A DNA stretch of 13,356 nt from Nonlabens sp. (GTDB lineage Bacteria > Bacteroidota > Bacteroidia > Flavobacteriales > Flavobacteriaceae), in NCBI GenBank assembly GCA_030731685.1, contig JANQTO010000346.1, positions 1-13,356 on the forward strand. Direction: 5' to 3'. The notes below the pieces were generated by a model that was not told where the DNA came from, did no database searches, and saw nothing but the letters and a program-made list of their open reading frames with translations. Shown in pieces: positions 7,560-13,356 of this stretch (the first letter of the stretch is position 1; each line of letters opens with the position of its first letter). Made by a program: the position numbers and the translations under genes.

Positions 7560-8441
7560 TTATTCCTCGTGTATCCTATGCATAACCAGTACATGTGGAA
7601 ACGTAATGCCACCCAAAAAAGCTACGATTATTGTAAGAAATAAGGTTGCTTGCTCATTTAATATGCTGTAAAGTATGTATAAGAAGATTAGCGCAGCAAG
7701 CCAGTATAAAGAAGATGCTTTAACATAGTCCCAAATACTTCCTCTATGCACGTCTCCATACAAATGAGCGATTTGATGGTGTATAGATGGCAGGCTATGC
7801 CATAATATAAAGTAGATAGCAAAACCCCAGACAAGACTACTTACATTGAAAATAAGCAGTATGACCACATAATAAAAGAGTTCTTTTAACAAAGTGTACA
7901 TAGAAAGCTTCCTTAATAATAAGACACCTAAAAGTATGGTTGTAATAGTGCTGCCATATAATACATATTGTAGATGCCATGGCAAGAGTTTTAAGTCTAC
8001 GAGTTCTTCTAGTATAGGAATACTCGAAGCGCTCTGTAAATAAAGTAGCGCGATAATAATGCTTGTGCCGTAAGCCGTATAAAATATATTGTGCGCCCAC
8101 GTTGTTTGCACGCTAAAGCGCTCAAAGTGTTCCTGACCAAAGTGAAAGCCGCTAACAAGTATAAATAAGGACAAGGTTATTTTAGGAATGATAAAGAATG
8201 TACCAAATCCTAAGAGTACCGCCACAGCATAAATGCTTATAAAGCCTGCCGTCTTTCGTATGCCTAGCTCTTTGTTTCTGAAATATATCTTCAAATCGTT
8301 TGCTCCATGTCCTATTCCTACAGTTAAAATCATAAAGTATCCTACAAAAATCTCTACATTTTCAGGAAGCTGTATAGCCGCCCAAAGTGAGAAAACACTA
8401 GCTACCAGAATGTATTCGTATAATTTTGAAATATGCTTCAT
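7560..8441 (-). CDS. blh: Beta-carotene 15,15'-dioxygenase, Brp/Blh family
   Basis: Integral membrane oxygenase that cleaves beta-carotene centrally into two retinal molecules, the chromophore of the adjacent rhodopsin. From the ATG at 8441 the protein has 293 residues and many hydrophobic helices. The family's histidine motifs, proposed iron ligands, are all present: GIGHGANDL (42-50), GFHFGQEHF (98-106), WHSLPSIHHQ (214-223) and FPHVLVMH (281-288). Upstream in-frame starts exist at 8465 (ATG) and 8480 (TTG). I prefer 8441 because the earlier ones add a polar stretch and run into the 8471-8492 palindrome, but 8465 cannot be excluded. The gene is divergent from the opsin. No clear terminator was seen in the 154 bp before the next minus-strand gene. 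The phytoene and carotene genes needed for the substrate are outside the window. Confidence 0.93.
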   Translation of the reverse strand: MKHISKLYEYILVASVFSLWAAIQLPENVEIFVGYFMILTVGIGHGANDLKIYFRNKELGIRKTAGFISIYAVAVLLGFGTFFIIPKITLSLFILVSGFHFGQEHFERFSVQTTWAHNIFYTAYGTSIIIALLYLQSASSIPILEELVDLKLLPWHLQYVLYGSTITTILLGVLLLRKLSMYTLLKELFYYVVILLIFNVSSLVWGFAIYFILWHSLPSIHHQIAHLYGDVHRGSIWDYVKASSLYWLAALIFLYILYSILNEQATLFLTIIVAFLGGITFPHVLVMHRIHEE

Positions 8442-8470
8442 TGTTAATTTGTTGAATTTTAACATAATTT

Positions 8471-8492
8471 TGTTAAACAAAATTGTTTAACA
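8471..8492. promoter_or_regulatory. Inverted repeat in blh/proteorhodopsin intergenic region, candidate operator
   Basis: TGTTAAACAA, two bases (AA), TTGTTTAACA: a perfect 10-bp inverted repeat in the 88-bp gap between the divergent genes. On the plus strand it lies between TTTTG (8468-8472) and TAAATTTA (8498-8505, 7 of 8 to TAnnTTTG), a spacing of 25 bp, longer than the usual 19-21. Related half-sites such as GTTAA and TTAAC continue towards blh. MerR-family activators bind this kind of site inside an over-long spacer, and light-responsive CarH/LitR regulators belong to that family; the link to them is inference only. Confidence 0.5.
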
Positions 8493-8529
8493 TTCCGTAA
8501 ATTTACTTCAACAATTAAAAACTCTTTAT

Positions 8530-9294
8530 ATGAAAACATTATTATTAAGTATGGTGCCGTTAAAAGAAATGGCTACTAACGATTATGTGGGATTTACTTT
8601 CTTTATAGGAAGTATGGCCATGATGGCAGCAAGTGCTTTCTTTTTCCTCTCGCTTAGTCAGTTTGACAGCAAGTGGCGTACTTCTGTTCTTGTTTCAGGT
8701 TTAATTACCTTTATTGCCGCAGTGCATTATTTCTACATGAGAGATTACTATGCTGCATTTGAAGTTTCTCCTACATTCTTTAGATATGTAGACTGGACAC
8801 TAACCGTGCCCTTAATGTGTGTTGAATTTTTCTTAATTCTTAGAGCAGCTGGTGCAAAGCAGTCACTTATGTGGAAATTAATTTTCTGGTCTGTAGTGAT
8901 GTTAGTAACTGGTTATGTAGGTGAAGTAATAGCACTAGGAAGCCCTACAGCACAGTGGGTTTGGGGTCTAATCTCTGGTATAGCTTACTTTGTTATCGTA
9001 TATATGATATGGTTTGGAGAGGCTAAAAAGCTTGCAGTAGCAGCAGGTGGTGCGGTTTTAAAAGCGCACAACATTTTATGCTGGTTTGTATTAGTAGGAT
9101 GGGCTATCTATCCACTTGGTTACATACTAGGTACTGAAGGTGGTCTTTTTGGAATGAAGCTAGTTGCAGACCCTAAAATGGCACAAGAAGCAATGGACGT
9201 TGTGTACAACATCGGTGACGCTATAAACAAAATCGGTTTCGGTCTTGTAGTTTATAGTCTAGCCATATCATCTACAAAGAAAGTAGAAGCATAA
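8530..9294 (+). CDS. Proteorhodopsin, green-type light-driven proton pump
   Basis: A seven-helix retinal protein of 254 residues that pumps protons outward in light, adding to the proton motive force. Helix C reads RYVDWTLTVPLMCVEF: proton acceptor D88, T92 and proton donor E99 give the DTE signature of proton pumps, not the NDQ signature of sodium pumps. By alignment with eBAC31A08 (D97, E108), the tuning position 105 is M96, a residue associated with green absorption in flavobacterial proteins. H66 sits 22 residues before D88, as His75 does before Asp97 in eBAC. The Schiff-base lysine is K234 in DAINKIGFGL. The N-terminus MKTLLLSMVPLKEMATNDYVG is short and may be cleaved. The gene is divergent from blh, which supplies retinal, and ends at a strong terminator, so it is probably monocistronic. 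Identification is very secure; the pumped ion follows from the motif. Confidence 0.97.
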   Translation: MKTLLLSMVPLKEMATNDYVGFTFFIGSMAMMAASAFFFLSLSQFDSKWRTSVLVSGLITFIAAVHYFYMRDYYAAFEVSPTFFRYVDWTLTVPLMCVEFFLILRAAGAKQSLMWKLIFWSVVMLVTGYVGEVIALGSPTAQWVWGLISGIAYFVIVYMIWFGEAKKLAVAAGGAVLKAHNILCWFVLVGWAIYPLGYILGTEGGLFGMKLVADPKMAQEAMDVVYNIGDAINKIGFGLVVYSLAISSTKKVEA

Positions 9295-9320
9295 AGATTT
9301 TAATTTTAACCAAATGATTA

Positions 9321-9351
9321 AATGGCTTTCCTCTGGAAAGCCATTTTTTTT
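9321..9351 (+). terminator. Rho-independent terminator of proteorhodopsin
   Basis: Perfect 11-bp stem AATGGCTTTCC / GGAAAGCCATT with loop TCT, followed by a T-run to 9351, 27 bp after the opsin stop codon. Confidence 0.92.
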
Positions 9352-9366
9352 GGAATCCGCTCAAAG

Positions 9367-9402
9367 AAAAACCCCATGGTAGATCATTACAATGGGGTTT
9401 TT
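9367..9402 (-). terminator. Terminator of the slyD-like gene, possibly bidirectional
   Basis: AAAAACCCCAT (9367-9377) pairs perfectly with ATGGGGTTTTT (9392-9402) around a 14-base loop. It starts 20 bp after the minus-strand stop at 9423. The symmetric A/T ends let it act on both strands, as a backup for the opsin transcript. Confidence 0.8.
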
Positions 9403-9422
9403 ATAATCTGTGTTTATTAGGT

Positions 9423-9854
9423 TTAAAGTATTGCTACTACTTCTAGTTCAAACACTAAATCCTGACCAGCTAAGGGGTGATTTGCATCTACGATAATATG
9501 GTCGTCTTGAACCTCGGCAACTCGTAACTGGCGCTCAGAACCATCAGGGTTTTGAGACATAAGTCCCATGCCTACTTCTGGCTTTATTTCTTGAGGTAAT
9601 TGCGCACGGTCCACTTTATGAAAAAGCTCTTTCATAACCTCACCATAAGCTTCTTCTTTAGGAATTTCTATCGTTTTTTTCTCATGCAACTTCATGTCCA
9701 CAAGGCCTTTTTCAAAACCAGGAATCAGCGCATTCTCACCCAGCTGTGCCTCAAGTGGTCCTCGCTCTATGCTTGAATCAAAAACTTGTCCTGTTTCTTT
9801 CAGTTTACCTGTGTAATGAACTTTTACTTTGTCATTAGCTTTTACTAAACTCAT
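9423..9854 (-). CDS. slyD: FKBP-type peptidyl-prolyl cis-trans isomerase, SlyD-like
   Basis: A 143-residue cytosolic prolyl isomerase and chaperone of the SlyD class. The FKBP half-sites are KVHYTGKL (11-18), FDSS (25-28) and GENALIPGFEKGL (39-51). The middle segment (about 70-120, EEAYGEVMKELFHKVDR onward) corresponds to the insert-in-flap chaperone domain, and NHPLAGQDLVFELEV (125-139) is the SlyD closing signature. The histidine-rich metal-binding tail of E. coli SlyD is absent, as in many short SlyD proteins. An in-frame TTG at 9884 would add ten residues, but the -7 box overlaps it, so the ATG at 9854 is the start. It is flanked by its own promoter and terminator. Confidence 0.92.
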   Translation of the reverse strand: MSLVKANDKVKVHYTGKLKETGQVFDSSIERGPLEAQLGENALIPGFEKGLVDMKLHEKKTIEIPKEEAYGEVMKELFHKVDRAQLPQEIKPEVGMGLMSQNPDGSERQLRVAEVQDDHIIVDANHPLAGQDLVFELEVVAIL

Positions 9855-9881
9855 AAAAATTGTATTTTTTTGTGTCAGCTG

Positions 9882-9889
9882 CAAAGGTA
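9882..9889 (-). promoter_or_regulatory. -7 promoter box of the slyD-like gene
   Basis: TACCTTTG on the minus strand (9889-9882) is a perfect TAnnTTTG. At the expected -33 position there is only a run of T, so the second element is weak. The start site would be near 9875, about 20 nt before the ATG. Confidence 0.5.
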
Positions 9890-10007
9890 TGGTTTACAAA
9901 AAGCTAAGAAAAACATACGTAGAAGAATCGGTTTTCATTAAGAAAGACTTAACAATTGCGCCCTTTCTTATAAATGGTTGTTTTGAGTTGCGGTAAGAAT
10001 GTTATTT

Positions 10008-10031
10008 AGTTCGCTTTCGCGAAAGCGAACT
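10008..10031. repeat. Dispersed palindrome, copy 4, extended to 24 bp
   Basis: A perfect 24-bp palindrome: AGTTCGCTTTCG followed by its reverse complement, containing the 16-bp CGCTTTCGCGAAAGCG core (10012-10027). It lies in the 292-bp spacer between the divergent slyD-like and typA genes, about 85 bp before the typA -7 box. Apart from this palindrome and the two promoters nothing else stands out in that spacer. Confidence 0.85.
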
Positions 10032-10115
10032 CCACACAAACATAACTCACGGTCAACAAATTAGGTGACATACAAGCTTTATGACAATAAAGTTCTAAAA
10101 ACCAATTAATCAGCG

Positions 10116-10123
10116 TACTTTTG
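10116..10123 (+). promoter_or_regulatory. -7 promoter box of typA
   Basis: TACTTTTG is a perfect TAnnTTTG, 23 bp before the typA ATG. The expected -33 region shows only GTTCT, so the upstream element is poor. Confidence 0.5.
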
Positions 10124-10146
10124 CGCGCGCTTAGAAGAGCCTTTTT

Positions 10147-11955
10147 ATGAAAGATATAAGAAACATTGCAATCATTGCCCACGTTGACCACGGGAAAACG
10201 ACCCTAGTTGACAAGATTTTACACCACTGTGAGACTTTCCGCGAGAACGAAGCTACAGGTGACCTTATCCTAGATAATAACGATATAGAGCGTGAGCGTG
10301 GTATTACCATTCTTGCAAAAAACGTGTCTGTTATGTACAAGGGCACTAAAATTAATATTATAGACACACCTGGTCACGCCGATTTTGGCGGTGAGGTAGA
10401 GCGTGTTCTTAACATGGCCGACGGTGTGCTTCTTCTTGTAGATGCATTTGAAGGTCCTATGCCACAAACGCGTTTTGTACTACAAAAAGCGATAGACCTA
10501 GGGCTTAAGCCTTGTGTGGTAGTAAATAAAGTTGATAAAGAAAACTGTACTCCAGAAGAGGTGCATGAGGCCGTTTTTGACCTGATGTTTGAACTAGGTG
10601 CCGAAGAATGGCAACTAGATTTCCCTACCATCTACGGTTCTGCAAAGAACAACTGGATGAATGACGACTGGAAAGTACAAACCGAAAATATTGAACCATT
10701 ACTAGATATGGTTATTGAGCACGTTCCAGCTCCTAAAATTGAAGAAGGAACTACGCAAATGCTTATTACATCCTTAGATTTCTCTAACTACACTGGTCGT
10801 ATCGCGATAGGTCGTGTAAAAAGAGGAAGCATTAAAGAAGGTCAGAACGTAACCCTATGCAAGCGCGATGGGTCTATGGTGAAGACTAAAGTAAAAGAGG
10901 TATACGTTTTTGACGGGATGGGCCGTGGAAAAGTAGAAGAGGTAATGGCAGGTGATATTTGTGCGATTGTAGGTCTAGAAGGTTTTGAAATAGGTGACTC
11001 TGTTGCCGATTTTGAAAATCCAGAAGCGATGGAAACAATTGCTATAGATGAGCCTACGATGAGCATGTTGTTTACTATTAACGACTCACCATTCTTTGGT
11101 AAGGACGGTAAATTTGTAACTTCTAGACACATTAAAGACCGTTTAGCTAAGGAACTAGAGAAAAACCTTGCACTTCAAGTACATGATACAGGTAGTGCAG
11201 ACAAGTTTATGGTTTTCGGCCGTGGTGTATTACACTTATCGGTTCTTATTGAGACGATGCGCCGTGAAGGATATGAGCTACAAATAGGACAACCACAAGT
11301 TATCATCAAGGAAGTTGATGGTGTAAAGTGTGAGCCAGTAGAAGCATTAACCATAGATTTACCAGAAAACGTGAGCGGTAAAGCCGTAGAAATGGTAACA
11401 CTAAGAAAAGGTGAAATGCTAAGCATGGCGCCTAAAGGTGACCGTATGTTATTAGAATTTAAGATTCCATCACGTGGTATTATAGGTTTACGTAATCAGT
11501 TAATTACAGCAACCGCAGGTGAGGCTATTATGAATCATCGTTTTGTAGGTTTTGAGCCTTTCAAGGGTGAAATTGCAGGCCGTAATAATGGTTCCCTTAT
11601 CTCTATGGAGAAAGGTCTTGCTATTCCTTATTCTATGGATAAGTTACAAGATCGTGGTAAATTCTTTATTCACCCAGGTGAGGAGATTTATGGTGGTCAG
11701 GTTGTAGGTGAGAACTCGCGTCTGGACGATATGGCTATTAACCTTACCAAAACTAAAAAATTATCTAACGTACGTAGCTCTGGTAATGACGACAAAGTGA
11801 AAATTGCACCACCGGTGAAATTTACACTTGAAGAAGCACTGGAATACATTCAAAAAGATGAGTATGTAGAAGTAACTCCTAAGCACTTGAGGTTACGTAA
11901 AATCTACCTAGATGAAAATGACCGTAAACGTTATAACAAGGAATTTACCTCATAA
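10147..11955 (+). CDS. typA: Ribosome-associated translational GTPase TypA/BipA
   Basis: A GTPase related to EF-G and LepA that binds 70S ribosomes and helps 50S assembly and stress or cold adaptation in bacteria studied. The 602-residue protein has the G motifs AHVDHGKTT (11-19), ERERGITI (48-55), DTPGH (73-77), NKVD (127-130) and GSAK (164-167). A beta-barrel domain II follows (about 200-300), then EF-G-like domains and the BipA-specific C-terminal domain, with the signature EKGLAIPYSMDKLQDRGKFF and IHPGEEIYGGQVVGE. Length matches the family. The gene is single, with a -7 box upstream and a strong terminator after it. The start at 10147 is the only sensible one (MKDIRNIAIIAHVDHGKTT). Confidence 0.97.
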   Translation: MKDIRNIAIIAHVDHGKTTLVDKILHHCETFRENEATGDLILDNNDIERERGITILAKNVSVMYKGTKINIIDTPGHADFGGEVERVLNMADGVLLLVDAFEGPMPQTRFVLQKAIDLGLKPCVVVNKVDKENCTPEEVHEAVFDLMFELGAEEWQLDFPTIYGSAKNNWMNDDWKVQTENIEPLLDMVIEHVPAPKIEEGTTQMLITSLDFSNYTGRIAIGRVKRGSIKEGQNVTLCKRDGSMVKTKVKEVYVFDGMGRGKVEEVMAGDICAIVGLEGFEIGDSVADFENPEAMETIAIDEPTMSMLFTINDSPFFGKDGKFVTSRHIKDRLAKELEKNLALQVHDTGSADKFMVFGRGVLHLSVLIETMRREGYELQIGQPQVIIKEVDGVKCEPVEALTIDLPENVSGKAVEMVTLRKGEMLSMAPKGDRMLLEFKIPSRGIIGLRNQLITATAGEAIMNHRFVGFEPFKGEIAGRNNGSLISMEKGLAIPYSMDKLQDRGKFFIHPGEEIYGGQVVGENSRLDDMAINLTKTKKLSNVRSSGNDDKVKIAPPVKFTLEEALEYIQKDEYVEVTPKHLRLRKIYLDENDRKRYNKEFTS

Positions 11956-11972
11956 CGATTTCAAGAATTATT

Positions 11973-12004
11973 AAAAAGCAGGTTTGAAAAAACCTGCTTT
12001 TTTT
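11973..12004 (+). terminator. Rho-independent terminator of typA
   Basis: A 13-bp stem AAAAAGCAGGTTT / AAACCTGCTTTTT closed by a GAAA tetraloop, followed by further T residues, 18 bp after the typA stop. Confidence 0.92.
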
Positions 12005-12065
12005 ATGCAGTAGATTACAGATTCTTTATTTGAAATTTTCAGAAATTGTGTTTTCAATTTTATTA

Positions 12066-12225
12066 TACCAATATAGTTTTGAAATGACGTATTAAGAAAT
12101 TGAATTATTTTGGAGTTTATCTAGGCAAAAAATTATTGCATAGCCGTAGCTACGGAATTATTTTTTAACGACGAGAAGCTGCAAAAGAAACAATTTATAT
12201 GCGGCATTTTAAAGCTATATTGGTA
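12066..12225. mobile_element. 160-bp MITE-like element, copy B (inverted relative to copy A)
   Basis: Reverse-complement copy of the element at 6638-6797, exactly 160 bp, with about 5 differences, all within roughly 25 bp of the ends; the central part is identical. Its terminal repeats are the better preserved ones: TACCAATATAGTTTTGAAATG at the left against TACCAATATAGCTTTAAAATG read inward from the right. Flanks are TTA on both sides, equal to TAA/TAA in the orientation of copy A. The central palindrome CCGTAGCTACGG is at 12144-12155. No open reading frame. It sits in the 399-bp gene-free stretch between typA and the acyltransferase gene. Confidence 0.7.
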
Positions 12226-12227
12226 TT

Positions 12228-12322
12228 AATCGGCAATAAGCAATATCATTTTTACGAAGTAAAAACAGAATCGGCAATTTTTGGAGCTTGGAATTTGCAA
12301 TTTGATTTTCTCAATCGGCAAT
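12228..12322. repeat. Three direct copies of AATCGGCAAT
   Basis: AATCGGCAAT occurs at 12228-12237, 12269-12278 and 12313-12322, with start-to-start spacing of 41 and 44 bp, near four helical turns. The first begins two bases after copy B of the 160-bp element, and the last is 32 bp before the next gene. It could be an operator array for that gene or simple sequence drift. Confidence 0.5.
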
Positions 12323-12354
12323 AAATACTACCTTAGCACACTAAATCACCAGCC

Positions 12355-13287
12355 TTGAATGTAATTCCTTATTCCACGGAGCATCGCTTTGAATGGAATT
12401 CCTTTATAGATGCATCTACAAACGGCACTTTTTTATTTCATAGAGATTTTATGGAATATCATAGCGACCGATTCTTAGATGCTAGTTTGCTGGTTTATGA
12501 TAATAATGAATTAGTTTGCTGCGTACCTGCAAATAAAGTTGACAACATATTTTACAGCCATCAAGGACTAACGTACGGCGGTTTTGTAGTATTAGAAGAA
12601 ACACTTAATTTAAACGAGATTGTTGAGGTTGTTTTGGATTATCTCAGCTCGCTAAACTATGCAAAAATAGTCTTCAACATGCAATTGTCGTTTTATAATG
12701 CGTTTGCCAGTAGTACCCGAAGCTTATTAGAAAAAAGCGGATTTGCCGTTTCCAGAGAGTTGTGTAATATGCAGTCTAGGCTGGACGAACCTATTAAGAT
12801 TTCTAACAAAAAAACAGCAGGTTACCGCAATGGTAAGTTTGATGACTTAGTATTACGGGTAGAGCAAAACTATGAGGGTTTTTGGAATGAAGTATTGATT
12901 CCGCAGCTCAAATCTAGGCACCATGCAAAACCGGTACATACACTTGCAGAAATCAAACTGCTAGCTAGCCGATTCCCCAAAAATATCAAACAGTATAATG
13001 TTTATCGCAACGAGGAGCTACTTGCAGGCGCAACCTTCTTCTTACATAACAACATAGCAAAATCGCAATATGCGGCGACGGCTCCAGAAGGAATGAGCGT
13101 AGGCGCTATGGATTTTCTGTATATCGAAGCCATGCAAGATTTGACTGATGCAGGTTATGCAATATTGGATTACGGTCCCGTAAATGAGCGTGATGGAAGC
13201 ATCAACCGCGGTGTGCAGCGATTTAAGGAAGAATTGGGCTGTTCTAAAGAAATAGCCGTGCAACTTACTAAAGTGTTAAGCTCATGA
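12355..13287 (+). CDS. FemAB/GNAT-like acyltransferase, TTG start
   Basis: A 310-residue cytosolic protein resembling the FemAB-like GNAT group often found in Bacteroidota cell-surface polysaccharide loci. N-terminal part: IPYSTEHRFEWNSFIDASTNGTFLFHRDFMEYHSDRF (split here, residues 4-40), the usual opening of this group. C-terminal GNAT-type core, about 217-300: NVYRNEELLAGATFFLHNN, QYAATAPEG, then LDYGPVNERDGSINRGVQRF and KEELGC. The acceptor is not predictable. The start is TTG at 12355; the only ATG nearby (12359) is out of frame, and the next in-frame Met (residue 33) would cut the conserved N-terminus, so TTG is very likely real. The stop overlaps the next ATG (ATGA), pointing to an operon with the gene that follows. 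Confidence 0.72.
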   Translation: MNVIPYSTEHRFEWNSFIDASTNGTFLFHRDFMEYHSDRFLDASLLVYDNNELVCCVPANKVDNIFYSHQGLTYGGFVVLEETLNLNEIVEVVLDYLSSLNYAKIVFNMQLSFYNAFASSTRSLLEKSGFAVSRELCNMQSRLDEPIKISNKKTAGYRNGKFDDLVLRVEQNYEGFWNEVLIPQLKSRHHAKPVHTLAEIKLLASRFPKNIKQYNVYRNEELLAGATFFLHNNIAKSQYAATAPEGMSVGAMDFLYIEAMQDLTDAGYAILDYGPVNERDGSINRGVQRFKEELGCSKEIAVQLTKVLSS

Positions 13288-13356
13288 AGTATTCTAAACG
13301 TACGCTGCATTTTGCCGTTTTTTCGCTAGCAATATTGCTTGTATTCTATGCGTTTA
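13284..13356 (+). CDS. Start of a membrane or exported protein, cut by window end
   Basis: The ATG overlaps the stop of the acyltransferase gene (ATGA), suggesting translational coupling. The 24 visible codons read MKYSKRTLHFAVFSLAILLV then FYAF: a basic N-terminus followed by a hydrophobic segment, as in a signal anchor or uncleaved signal peptide. Too little is visible to name the family. A role together with the acyltransferase, perhaps in envelope glycan synthesis, is inference from operon layout only. Confidence 0.6.
   Translation, partial: MKYSKRTLHFAVFSLAILLVFYAF

Noticed and set aside
8233..8490. 85-codon plus-strand open frame opposite blh
   Set aside because: It lies antisense to the strongly identified blh and crosses the intergenic palindrome; composition shows no family resemblance. 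Treated as a shadow frame.
8530..9294. Sodium-pumping rhodopsin (NDQ type)
   Set aside because: Helix C residues are D, T, E at the three key positions, not N, D, Q.
9855..9884. TTG start extending the SlyD-like protein by ten residues
   Set aside because: The extension overlaps the perfect -7 box at 9882-9889, so it would barely be transcribed, and the family starts near the ATG at 9854.
10006..10191. 61-codon minus-strand open frame across the 24-bp palindrome and the start of typA
   Set aside because: It overlaps the typA promoter and start on the opposite strand and its translation shows no recognisable motif; the palindrome gives it part of its openness.
12228..12322. CRISPR array
   Set aside because: The three repeats are only 10 bp, spacing varies, and no cas genes are present.

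Overview
The window looks like a chromosomal segment of a marine flavobacterium (Bacteroidota, Flavobacteriaceae; a Dokdonia/Krokinobacter-like organism is my best guess from recognition, not from a search). Reasons: A/T-rich intergenic DNA, several promoter matches to the Bacteroidota form (TTTG, about 20 bp, TAnnTTTG) instead of TTGACA/TATAAT, starts without Shine-Dalgarno sequences, a green-type proteorhodopsin divergent from a blh retinal-forming oxygenase, and many copies of a CGCTTTCGCGAAAGCG palindrome.

Layout. 1-881 (minus): N-terminal 293 codons of ffh (signal recognition particle GTPase), cut by the window edge, with a good promoter upstream. 1091-1468 (plus): small bacterial PH-domain protein. 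1469-1783: spacer with a GC-rich fold, a strong terminator hairpin and a probable thrA promoter. 1784-6560 (plus): thrA-thrB-thrC, the pathway from aspartate to threonine apart from aspartate-semialdehyde dehydrogenase; thrA and thrB overlap by 8 bp. 6561-6880: spacer with a palindrome, a 160-bp MITE-like element and the terminator of the next gene. 6881-7405 (minus): secreted protein of unknown function. 7560-8441 (minus) blh and 8530-9294 (plus) proteorhodopsin form a divergent pair around a 22-bp inverted repeat: Blh cleaves beta-carotene to retinal, which the opsin binds to make a light-driven proton pump. 9423-9854 (minus): SlyD-type FKBP prolyl isomerase. 10147-11955 (plus): typA/bipA ribosome-associated GTPase. 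11956-12354: terminator, an inverted second copy of the 160-bp element and three AATCGGCAAT repeats. 12355-13287 (plus): FemAB/GNAT-like acyltransferase with a TTG start, overlapping by 4 bp a following gene cut by the window end.

The genes are mostly core metabolism plus the phototrophy pair. The less explained parts lie between and inside genes: (i) the pair of about 97% identical 160-bp elements in inverted orientation bracketing the rhodopsin block, with terminal inverted repeats and 3-bp flanking direct repeats; (ii) the dispersed palindrome, one copy of which lies in frame inside thrA; (iii) the blh/opsin palindrome as a candidate operator; (iv) an attenuator-like fold upstream of thrA. 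No CRISPR array, rRNA, tRNA, intact transposase or prophage gene was seen.
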